Positions 1 to 7,890 of a stretch of DNA of 9,843 nucleotides are shown here, in pieces. The notes under the pieces are model-generated. The model saw only the letters and a program-made list of their open reading frames with translations, was not told where the DNA came from and made no database searches. Source of the stretch: CAYONM01 sp964405325 (lineage in GTDB: Bacteria; Planctomycetota; UBA11346); assembly GCA_964405325.1 (NCBI GenBank), contig CAYONM010000142.1, forward strand, positions 1 through 9,843. The letters run 5' to 3'. Positions within the stretch are counted from its first letter, which is position 1. The number at the start of each line of letters is the position of its first letter. The translations under genes were made by a program, and so were the position numbers.

Positions 1-664
<664 letters not shown>

Positions 665-665
<1 letters not shown>

Positions 666-2095
666 TACATGGCTCCTGCGGGTGAGGAGACACAACGGAA
701 GCCGCATTCCACATAGCCGCGCAAGGGACTCAAAGCGAAACGACGGGTCACGGTGCCAGGTCCGCCCAGCTGATCCGGGGCGCCGCGTACCGAGAAGTAG
801 CGGCTGCTGAGGTCGTTCCAGTCCTTGTATTCATAGACAGTCTGGTTGTCGATTTGCCGACTTTGGACCGTGGCGTGTTCGAAACGGTTGTATTTGCTTT
901 CCAGCTCGTTGTAGCGCTCGCGGGTCCATTGCCAACCGAAGCCGACGCCCTGATACAGCTTGGCGCCGGCGACTCGGCGGGTGGTCTGCTTCAGCAGCTG
1001 TTTGTAGGCACCAGCGCGTGCTTCCAGGGATTGCACGGTATTGCCGTCACGGCTGAACCAGTAATTGAAATCACTGCAATTGTCACCCTGCCAGGGGTAG
1101 ACGTGTTTGTAGAGGTGGTCCAGGCCGCCGCCAGCAATATCCCAGCCGAAAGCTTTTTCATATTCGGCTTCCGAAGGCAGGGTGATCGGCTCTCCGGTCA
1201 TCAGCCGAAGCCAGGCGGCGAAGGCGGCGGCCTCGTAGAGGCTGACGCCACGCACCGGTAATTCGTCCCAGGGCATACGGGTCTGGAACAGGCCTCCGCC
1301 GCGAGTTTTGCCGGGAGGGCCCTCGTTCTGCCAGGTCATGGGTCGGAAGCATTCCACGACAGCGAAGGTGGTTTGTTGATTCTTCTGCAGTGCCGCTCGG
1401 ATCCGCCGCAGCAGCACCACCAGCGGTACCTGGTTGGCGATGGCGGGGTGGATGGGGGCTTCCACCGCTTTGATCACCAGTTCCAGATCGTCCAGGTATT
1501 TGGCGACGGTGTCCTCTCCCTCCGCGAGGGCGCGCTGTTCCCCGCGCTCCAGCACCGTTTCGTCGTGCCAGATCACATGTCCCAGGCCGCGTCGCAGCAT
1601 CGCGAAGACGCGAACGACAGCGGTGGAGGTGGCGTCGTAGCCGGATTCGCCAAGGGGGACATGGTGGCCCAGGAGCAGGCGCTGACATTCGAAGGCGTAG
1701 GAGCGGACCAGGGCATCGATCGCGGTTTGGCAGGTCTCGTAGGTCTCGATCTCGGTCTTGCCGAGATTACGGCCCGGTACCCGCACCGAGGCCAGGGGAT
1801 ACAGCTGCCAGACGTATTCCCAGATCTGGATATCGTCCACCAGCAGGCGATCTGGTTCATCGGGCAGGGTCGCCTTCCAGAACTGCTGATACTGGCCGTT
1901 GGTGACCATGCGCGGCATGATGGCGAATTCCGGCAGATCCACCCAGTAGGCCGGGGTGCTATCAAGCACCGCACCCAGGCCCAGGCTTTTGGCCAGATCG
2001 TCCTCGCGCAGCTGCGGATCGATCTGCTGATAGTCGGCGCCCAGCAGGAAGGGACCCAGTGGAATCTGGATCAGATCGCTCATCAACTGCTGCAT
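665..2095 (-). CDS. FGE-sulfatase (SUMF1-like) fold protein, predicted not to be a formylglycine synthase
   Basis: This 476-residue protein carries the split hallmarks of the FGE-sulfatase domain. The N-terminal part has IPLGPFLLGA at 11-20 and a VTNGQYQQFW stretch at 64-73. The core has SLYEAAAFAAWL at 285-296, a PSEAEYEKAF stretch at 307-316 and YPWQGD at 333-338. The C-terminal part runs from VRG at 436-438 to GFRCV at 465-469. Between the first two parts lies a helix-rich insertion at about 84-250, absent from typical single-domain members. Formylglycine-generating enzymes carry a C-x4-C active pair just after the VRGGSW-like strand; here the segment (439-452) has no cysteine, so oxidase activity is unlikely. 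Other members use this C-type-lectin-related fold for other reactions or for ligand binding. There is no signal peptide. The start is supported by GGAGG seven bases before the ATG. The next gene overlaps its stop by one base. Confidence 0.88.
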
Positions 2096-2234
2096 GGCGA
2101 AGCCTCCAGGAGCAGTCGATGGGTATCAGCCAAGCGGGCAAGGCGCAGGCCACGGTCCATGCCACTGATAATGGAAGAGACAGATCGTTTCCGGTCGGTG
2201 TGTTGCTGATGCTGGTCTACGGCTTGCACGGCTG
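2096..2234. other. 139-base spacer between the membrane vWA gene and the FGE-like gene
   Basis: This is the longest gap between genes 3 to 7 of the cluster. I see no credible small gene, no clear GC-rich hairpin followed by a T-run on the minus strand, and no good sigma-70 promoter. Its left end holds the GGAGG ribosome binding site of the FGE-like gene. It may contain a weak internal promoter or processing site, but nothing in the sequence proves that. Confidence 0.5.
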
Positions 2235-4265
2235 TCACACTTCGATGATGAAATGCTGGGATTCAAAATCGGCTTCCAGGTCGATCTGGGCCTGTTCGGC
2301 GGTCCAGCCTTCGGCGTCGTCCGGGCGGATGAAGAAGCGGCCGTGCTGGCGTTGGCCATCGGTGCCGACGAGTTCCAGGTCGTTGCCATTGATCAGCTCG
2401 GTCGGTTCGCCGTCCGGGACGCGTTGGCCATTGCGATAGAGTACCAAGCCCTCGCCAGTGGTCTGGGCAGTGTAGCCCTGACGGGTCTTCTGCAGCAGCA
2501 GGCCTTGATTCAGGGAGTCGCTGCCGTAGCTGGTGCAGCGGGCGGTGGGGCCGGGGAAGGCGGTGAGCGGATGCTGGCCATCGGCATCGAGGAACAGCTC
2601 CTCCTTCCATCGTGGCAGGGTCAACAGATACCAGAGCAGGATGGCCAGTAGCAGCAGCAGGACTGCGCCGAGGATGGCCGCCAGCAGGCGCCAGTCCCAA
2701 ACCACCGCAATGCTGCCGTGGCGATCGTTGCTGATCACGATCTGGGCGGTTTCCAGGCCGAAGGACAGCTGCTGCGGCAATTGCCAGGTGCCGATCAGCT
2801 GATCGTCGGTGGGCAGGCTAACCAGGTAGCGATCGGCCTGCTTCGGATCCGGTTGCAGCACCAGTTTTTGGCTGGCATCGCCATCACCCTGGAGGCTGAG
2901 GGGTATTTCGCGATAGACTCGTTTGCCGCCTTGGCGCGTCAGGGCCAGGCGCATATCGGTGCCGGCGAAGATCTGTTTCTGATCAAAGCCGCCGATCAGT
3001 TTCAGTGCCGAAGCCTGGGCGACCGTGTCGTGGATATCGGTGGTTTGGATCCAGGGATAATCGGGAAAATCCACCTGGATGTGCAGCTCCCCTTCCTGTA
3101 GGGCTTCACCCGCTGGGGAGACCTTTTTGCCATTGTAGCTCAGCACCATGTTCATGAACACCTGCTGGTGCAGTTTGGCGGAAAGCGGTTCGCCGTCGGT
3201 GCGGGTAAAGGTGTGGGTCAGCAGGGGCTTGTCGCCAGCAAACAGGCCGCGTTGTCCCGTTGGTAAATCCAGGCCGAGTTGATGGGTGGCCTCGCGGGTC
3301 AGCAGCGGGACCGCTTCGAACAGGGTGCCGGGGCCTTCCAAGCGAACCGACAGTTCGACACCGGCTTCGCAGCCACTCAGCACCAGGTGCCGAGCGACGC
3401 CGGCGTCGTCGATCACCTCGACCTGGACCCGGTCGTCCTGGGCCACCGGTCGGCCGTCCAGCAGTACGGTCCAGGCGTAGTCGGCGGCGGTGCTGTTCAA
3501 CAACAGGTCGACGCGCTTGCTGCACTCGGGAATGGATAGCGCAAGCTCGCCGGCACCGCTGCGACTCAGCCCTGCGACCGCCTTCGGCAGGGCATGCGCG
3601 GGTAGTACGCCACTGCGCTGCAGGGCCTGGAGCCAGGCGATCAGCGATGGCGCATCCTGTGGCAGCAGCGGGCTGTTGGGACGACTGTCGGTGATCCAGC
3701 GCAGTACGGAATCCTCGGCGCCAGTGCTGCCGGCGGTGTCGGCCAGCACAAACTGCAGCTGATCGCCGGAGACCAGATCGCTGAAATCACTCAGCAGTCG
3801 ACCGCGTACCGCTTGGTTGATGGCAGCGCGTGTGGGGCGGGGGTCATCGAGCCAGGTCAGATAGGGCCGGTCGTGCAGCTGGCTGCCGACCACCTCCATG
3901 ATGCCGTCGCCGGTCAGAATCACGATGCCCGGACCAGCATCGGCCCAGGGAGCGATGGTGTCTGCGAACAGGAGATAGTAGTCGCTCTGTCGGGCTTGTA
4001 GTCCTGGTGAGCCGAAGCTGCCAGTGGGTAGCTGCTGGCAGGTGTCGGTAAACAGGACCACCTGCGCCTGGCTGCGCCCCGGCAGGACGCCATCAGCGAT
4101 CAGGCGGAGACGGTCGACCAGGGCGTCGTCCGCACTCGAGCGAGAGGCATCGACGGCAAACAGGACGCGTGGCGACTCGGAGGCCGTCAGCGAGATGCTG
4201 ACGGCCAGCAGCAACAGGACGACGGTGCGGATCACGGCCATGGTCATCTTCTTTCTCACGTTCAC
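2235..4265 (-). CDS. membrane-anchored vWA-domain protein with cytoplasmic C-terminal tail
   Basis: The protein has up to 676 residues. A basic N-terminus and hydrophobic stretch (about 11-29) form a signal sequence. A vWA-like domain follows at once, with D39-A-S41-R-S43 matching the DxSxS part of the MIDAS metal site and D120 in ILTGDG as a likely later ligand; I cannot place the usual middle Thr. A long beta-rich periplasmic region runs to about 525. One strong membrane helix (527-550, Leu-rich) is followed by PRWK and a 126-residue tail that should be cytoplasmic. The upstream-most start is GTG, overlapping the preceding stop as GTGA, but it has no clear ribosome site. ATG codons at 4247 and 4241 (residues 7 and 9) are alternatives, the latter with AAGAAG six bases upstream. 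Family knowledge: vWA domains bind protein partners through a metal ion. The partner is unknown. Confidence 0.87.
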   Translation of the reverse strand: MNVRKKMTMAVIRTVVLLLLAVSISLTASESPRVLFAVDASRSSADDALVDRLRLIADGVLPGRSQAQVVLFTDTCQQLPTGSFGSPGLQARQSDYYLLFADTIAPWADAGPGIVILTGDGIMEVVGSQLHDRPYLTWLDDPRPTRAAINQAVRGRLLSDFSDLVSGDQLQFVLADTAGSTGAEDSVLRWITDSRPNSPLLPQDAPSLIAWLQALQRSGVLPAHALPKAVAGLSRSGAGELALSIPECSKRVDLLLNSTAADYAWTVLLDGRPVAQDDRVQVEVIDDAGVARHLVLSGCEAGVELSVRLEGPGTLFEAVPLLTREATHQLGLDLPTGQRGLFAGDKPLLTHTFTRTDGEPLSAKLHQQVFMNMVLSYNGKKVSPAGEALQEGELHIQVDFPDYPWIQTTDIHDTVAQASALKLIGGFDQKQIFAGTDMRLALTRQGGKRVYREIPLSLQGDGDASQKLVLQPDPKQADRYLVSLPTDDQLIGTWQLPQQLSFGLETAQIVISNDRHGSIAVVWDWRLLAAILGAVLLLLLAILLWYLLTLPRWKEELFLDADGQHPLTAFPGPTARCTSYGSDSLNQGLLLQKTRQGYTAQTTGEGLVLYRNGQRVPDGEPTELINGNDLELVGTDGQRQHGRFFIRPDDAEGWTAEQAQIDLEADFESQHFIIEV

Positions 4266-6484
4266 GGGGCGGGTACCACAATACTGGCGGCCTGCTTGCT
4301 GGTGGTCTTCATGCCGTTGTCGGCGACATGCTCCACGCTGATGGTGCCGGTGTACGTGCCGGGCAGCAGGTCGGCGCCGTGGAAGGCGCTGATGGTGACG
4401 TCCAACTCGGTGCCGGGCTTGGAGTGGCTGGGTTCGACGCTGAGGCGCAGGTCGTAGTCAGCCAGCAGGACATCGCCGTTGTCGGACACGAAATCACTGG
4501 CGCTCACCGACACGGCACCGGGGAGACCGGCTTCCTGGCGCAGCGGCAGCTGTTGTTCGGACCAGCTGCGTGCAGCGGCTGGGGTTTCCATTGCCACCTG
4601 CTCGGGCCAGCTGAAACCAGCTGCGGGTGGCGCGTAATCCATGCGTACCTGCAGCGCTTTGGGCGGCAGCTGGCCGTAGCGCAGCTCGCCTTGGCCTTGC
4701 AGCATGCCGGGCTTCAGTGCTGCGTCGGCTTGGACGGTGGCGCTGCCATCGGGGCGAAGCACCAGCACCGCGTTGCTGCCATCGGAGGCGGTCAGGGGAA
4801 TCTCGGCGCCAGCGAAGGGCTGTTCGGCGCTGTCGGGCGTGGCCTCGATCCACTCCGTCACCGGGGTCTTGCCCTGCTCACGCAGCACCAACTCGCGCTG
4901 GCCAGTGTAGCGATAGACATCGTGACGGACCGGGATGAGTGGCATGCGCAATTCGCCATCCTGACCCTGACTGGCGTTTTCGCCCAGCATGGTCTGGTAG
5001 TAGCCCGGTTCAGCGGCGCGATGTCCAACCTGCAGGCGGTAATCCGGGCTGTTGCCCGTGAGCTGCACATCGAAACCCGCCGCCATGGGCAGCGTGACCG
5101 TCGCCGGATCGCTGATGCTGATGCCGCTTGCCGGCAGCTGGCCCTCGGCGCGCTCGCCGGTCCAGGACGGTGGCAGGTTGAGCTCCTCGGCGGCGGGGGT
5201 CAGGCTGGCCGGTGGCGGGCCGGTAACCGGATCCACCAGGAAGGCATCCTGCTTGCGCAGGGTCCATTGGTCGGACAGCGCGATCTGATAGGCGACCTGA
5301 TATTGCCGTGGTGTGTCTTTGGGAATGCCGGTGGGCCAGAGCACGGTCCAGGGCGCGCTGTAACGCAGGCCCTCGGGATCGTCCGTTGGCGGTAGGGTTA
5401 GACGAGCCAGCTCGGTGCCGGTGAGGCTGTCAGTGATCACGGCCTGGACGTTGGCCGCGGTCTTCAACGCTTCGGCAACCGAGTTGTCACGTCCGTGCAG
5501 GACCACGCGCACACCGGGGGTGATCACATCGTATTCGCGTACCCGATCGGGCAGCGCCAGGGGATCAACAAACATAGGCAAGGACAAGTTGACGTAGATG
5601 CTGCGTGGCGTCCCACGGTAGGTGGCGGTGTAGGTGCCAGGTTCGGGATCGGAGAGATTGATGATCTGCAGGTTGCTCTCGTCACCGAAATCCTCGGGAT
5701 AGCGGTACATGTTGATGTTTTCAGCCAGGGAATAACCAGCACCGTCTTTCTGCAGACCGATGAAGGCGCCGGCGCCGGCGTCGTCGCGGACGCTGATCCA
5801 GATCAGCCGCTTGGTACCAGGCAGCACCTGCACGGGGGTGTTCTGGTCGATCCGGTCGACCGAGAGGGTGAAATAATCGTTCTCGGAGGCGGCCAGGGCA
5901 TTGAAGCGTTCGACCAGGTCTTCGGCGCGGCTGACTTCGGTGTAGCTGCCACCGGTTACTTCGGTGATCCGGCGCAGATCCTCGGTCATTTCGTCCTGGC
6001 CTACGGTCAGGGCCAAGCCATCGACCACCCAGCCCTGCTGTTGGAAGGCGCCGGCGGCTTTTTCGATTTCAAGCGGTTTATTCGATGGTGCGCCATCGGT
6101 GAAGAACAGCACGCGCGAGCCGGCGGGCGCCTGCCGGCGGGTCAGTTCATTGTAGGCCTGCTCCATGGCACCGACGTAGTTGGTGCTGCCGCCCAAGTAG
6201 CGCAGGCCGCGGCCAATGGTGTTGTCGCGCACATCGCGACGATCGGTATGGCCGCCCAGTTCAGTCCAGGGCAGAAAGGTCTTGGCATCGGAAGCGAAGC
6301 CGACCAGGGCCATGGGCTTGCCCTCGCGTAGGGTCGCTACCGCCAGGTGGGCACAGTCGCTGGAATAATTGTGCTGGTCGTTGTCGCGCATGGACATCGA
6401 CCGGTCGACGATGATCAATACCGGTTTCTCGGCGCCGACCGCCTGGGCCCATCCCAGAATCAGTAGCATGATGAAACGCATCAT
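4262..6484 (-). CDS. exported vWA-domain protein with intact MIDAS motif
   Basis: This 740-residue protein starts with a signal peptide (MMRFIMLLILGWAQAVGA, cleavage likely near residue 18). A vWA domain occupies about 20-200. All MIDAS elements are visible: D27-R-S29-M-S31, T101 in GGSTNY, and D130 in FFTDGAPSN. A metal-dependent protein-binding surface is therefore likely, as in other vWA proteins. The rest, about 200-740, is beta-strand rich and probably forms several Ig-like or similar sandwiches. I saw no C-terminal membrane helix, so the mature protein should be free in the periplasm or secreted. The start is well supported by AAGGAG five bases before the ATG; a second ATG follows directly. 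It lies 15 bases after the GrpE-like gene, and its stop overlaps the GTG of the second vWA gene. The pair may form one complex with the membrane vWA protein; that is inference from adjacency. Confidence 0.9.
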   Translation of the reverse strand: MMRFIMLLILGWAQAVGAEKPVLIIVDRSMSMRDNDQHNYSSDCAHLAVATLREGKPMALVGFASDAKTFLPWTELGGHTDRRDVRDNTIGRGLRYLGGSTNYVGAMEQAYNELTRRQAPAGSRVLFFTDGAPSNKPLEIEKAAGAFQQQGWVVDGLALTVGQDEMTEDLRRITEVTGGSYTEVSRAEDLVERFNALAASENDYFTLSVDRIDQNTPVQVLPGTKRLIWISVRDDAGAGAFIGLQKDGAGYSLAENINMYRYPEDFGDESNLQIINLSDPEPGTYTATYRGTPRSIYVNLSLPMFVDPLALPDRVREYDVITPGVRVVLHGRDNSVAEALKTAANVQAVITDSLTGTELARLTLPPTDDPEGLRYSAPWTVLWPTGIPKDTPRQYQVAYQIALSDQWTLRKQDAFLVDPVTGPPPASLTPAAEELNLPPSWTGERAEGQLPASGISISDPATVTLPMAAGFDVQLTGNSPDYRLQVGHRAAEPGYYQTMLGENASQGQDGELRMPLIPVRHDVYRYTGQRELVLREQGKTPVTEWIEATPDSAEQPFAGAEIPLTASDGSNAVLVLRPDGSATVQADAALKPGMLQGQGELRYGQLPPKALQVRMDYAPPAAGFSWPEQVAMETPAAARSWSEQQLPLRQEAGLPGAVSVSASDFVSDNGDVLLADYDLRLSVEPSHSKPGTELDVTISAFHGADLLPGTYTGTISVEHVADNGMKTTSKQAASIVVPAP

Positions 6485-6499
6485 GTGAACTCCTTGCCC

Positions 6500-7576
6500 C
6501 TACTGGCTGATCACGACTACGCACTGTTGCACCGGCATGCCATCAGCGCCGAGCAGGCCAATCTGACGTAGGCCGACGACGCTGCCGGGTTCGGCCGAAT
6601 CCGAGCGGGCGACCCGGTCGTAGCGTTTGGCATCGTGTTGTTCCGGATTGAAACGGGTGCCCCGATCCAGTTGAAAAGCCGACCAGCCGAAGCGTTGTTT
6701 GAGCTGGGTGATCATGTTTTTAACTGCTGGGGTATCGGCGCGTTCACCCCAGCGGGTGTGCATGTTCAAAACGCCACGGGCTTCGGTCCAGGCGGTTTCG
6801 TCGTCGCCGGTGATGCCGGACAGGCGCGGTAGTGCGGCGGTGAGATCTTTTTTCAGCCCGGCTTTGTAGTGCTGACGCAGCAGGGCGTAGAGCTCTTCCA
6901 CCAGGGCCCACGACAGGCTGAGCGCTGGCGCGGCATCGCTGATCGGCTTCAGGCACTGTGCTGCTTTGCTGTGCACACCGCCAACACCCGAGGCCAGGAT
7001 CAGGGCCTGATTCACCGGTAGACTGGGGCCGGGACAGTTGGGATCGGCCTGGGTGGTCTGGAGCAGGTAGGCATCCGGGCGCAGGGCCTGGTCGATCAGG
7101 CGCCTGATGTCGCCCAGCCGACCGTGCAGGTCGGCGTAGGCCTGACCGACATAGCTGGCGCCGAGCCGGTCGATGAATCCGACAATATCCAGCAGGCGTT
7201 GTTGCCGGGCCTCGCCGGCATCCACCAGCACGGGCCGGACCTTGCCGAGAAAATTGCAGTCGGTCGGATCCATGCCGATGCTGCCGTCGGTGAGATCGGC
7301 ATGCAGGGCCTCGCAGGCGGCGATCAGCTCGCCTTGGGAAAGTCCGTCAGCGCTTGCATCACCAGCGCTGGGCATGGAGCTTTCTGGTTCCGGGTCCGGT
7401 TGGGTGTCGGCCACTACCGCTGGCGGCTCCACCGCTGGTCGATCATCCGGTTGCGGCAACCCCATGCGATTCAGGCAGGCGGCGATGTGGCGATGCAGGC
7501 TGGCCAGGGCCTGCTGCATATCTTCGACCTGTGTCTGCAGCTGCACCAGCTCCTGTCGGATCTCCTGATCGCTCAT
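6500..7576 (-). CDS. coiled-coil protein with GrpE-like C-terminal domain, putative exchange factor for the neighbouring Hsp70
   Basis: With the chosen start the protein has 358 residues. Residues about 3-35 form heptads typical of a coiled coil. A Pro/acidic linker (about 43-75) follows, then a mainly helical middle region of unknown family. The last 60 residues match the GrpE beta domain by eye: RFG near 297, FNPEQHDA at 309-316 (GrpE has DPNxHxA), PGSVVGLRQIG at 330-340 (GrpE has PGxVxxxxxxG) and a final VVVIS strand. GrpE releases ADP from DnaK, so together with the Hsp70 gene just upstream this suggests a dedicated exchange factor. I chose ATG 7576 because GGAAGG lies eight bases upstream; an ATG at 7603 would add nine residues but has a weaker site. 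There is no signal peptide, so it should be cytoplasmic. The GrpE assignment comes from motif reading, not a search. Confidence 0.8.
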   Translation of the reverse strand: MSDQEIRQELVQLQTQVEDMQQALASLHRHIAACLNRMGLPQPDDRPAVEPPAVVADTQPDPEPESSMPSAGDASADGLSQGELIAACEALHADLTDGSIGMDPTDCNFLGKVRPVLVDAGEARQQRLLDIVGFIDRLGASYVGQAYADLHGRLGDIRRLIDQALRPDAYLLQTTQADPNCPGPSLPVNQALILASGVGGVHSKAAQCLKPISDAAPALSLSWALVEELYALLRQHYKAGLKKDLTAALPRLSGITGDDETAWTEARGVLNMHTRWGERADTPAVKNMITQLKQRFGWSAFQLDRGTRFNPEQHDAKRYDRVARSDSAEPGSVVGLRQIGLLGADGMPVQQCVVVISQ

Positions 7577-7584
7577 ATCGTGAT

Positions 7585-7590
7585 CCTTCC
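7585..7590 (-). promoter_or_regulatory. ribosome binding site that decides the GrpE-like start
   Basis: GGAAGG on the minus strand lies eight bases before the ATG at 7576. The in-frame ATG at 7603 has only AAGG, about ten bases upstream. This favours the shorter 358-residue product. Confidence 0.55.
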
Positions 7591-7642
7591 CTCGTCTGTC
7601 CATGACTCGAACCTTGTGCTCATGTCAACACAGCGGCACGGC

Positions 7643-7670
7643 AAAATATTTATGACAGCTCTGCTGTCAT
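7643..7670 (-). promoter_or_regulatory. candidate sigma-70-like promoter overlapped by a palindrome
   Basis: On the minus strand, ATGACA (7670-7665, five of six to TTGACA), a 16-base spacer and TATTTT (7648-7643, four of six to TATAAT) lie about 65 to 95 bases upstream of the GrpE-like start. The match is modest. It gains weight because this is the most AT-rich patch in the intergenic region and because a perfect palindrome covers the -35 box and spacer. Confidence 0.3.
7652..7670. promoter_or_regulatory. perfect 19-bp palindrome, possible operator
   Basis: Arms ATGACAGC (7652-7659) and GCTGTCAT (7663-7670) are exact reverse complements around a three-base centre, TCT. Arm length, spacing and modest GC content suit a dimeric transcription factor site better than a terminator, because no T-run of useful length follows on the minus strand. 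I do not recognise it as a known factor's consensus; the half-site order ACAG...CTGT is opposite to a LexA box. Confidence 0.4.
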
Positions 7671-7762
7671 TTCTGGCATGAGATTTTGAGGTCCGAAGGG
7701 CTTGCCCCTCGATGTAAGAGCCGAAAGCCGGGCGCCGACCGATACGATCGAGCCTGTGGGTT

Positions 7763-7777
7763 CCGAGCGGCGCTCGG
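7763..7777. repeat. small GC-rich inverted repeat
   Basis: CCGAGC (7763-7768) and GCTCGG (7772-7777) flank a GGC loop. Five bases later a second hairpin forms from GCTCG (7785-7789) and CGAGC (7793-7797), which extends by one wobble and one A-T pair to 7783-7799. Neither has a T-run on the minus strand, so an intrinsic terminator for the Hsp70 transcript is not supported. Confidence 0.5.
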
Positions 7778-7890
7778 TTTGTATGCTCGTGGCGAGCGTT
7801 TGGTTGTCATGTCTCATGTGGAACTCAGTGTCTCTGTGCCTCGGCGGCGACTGCGAAGAAAACTGGTCGAGTTTGGCTGTGTCGGTGTTT

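Larger units (their letters stand above)
7577..7890. other. 314-base intergenic region between the Hsp70 and GrpE-like genes
   Basis: This is the only long gap in the cluster. It starts directly after the TGA of the Hsp70 gene. It holds two small hairpins (7763-7777 and 7783-7799), a perfect palindrome at 7652-7670 in a locally AT-rich stretch, a TTGACA hexamer (minus strand, 7628-7623) without a good partner -10, and the ribosome site of the GrpE-like gene. I found no clear intrinsic terminator in the minus direction, so transcription may read through from the Hsp70 gene. A second, regulated promoter for the downstream five genes is plausible. Confidence 0.6.

Noticed and set aside
4328..5395. 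Long plus-strand open frame of 355 codons
   Set aside because: It lies wholly antisense to the exported vWA gene, whose protein has a signal peptide and full MIDAS motif. GC-rich codon use on the minus strand leaves few antisense stops, and the plus-strand translation shows no recognisable domain.
7763..7799. Intrinsic terminator after the Hsp70 gene
   Set aside because: Two short hairpins exist, but no T-run follows either on the minus strand; the TTT after the first is on the plus strand, where no gene ends.
7650..7817. Minus-strand 55-codon open frame inside the 314-base gap (begins MRHDNQTLAT)
   Set aside because: It has no convincing ribosome binding site, no domain or hydrophobic pattern, and it ends inside the palindrome. 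I treat the region as noncoding, though a small protein cannot be fully excluded.
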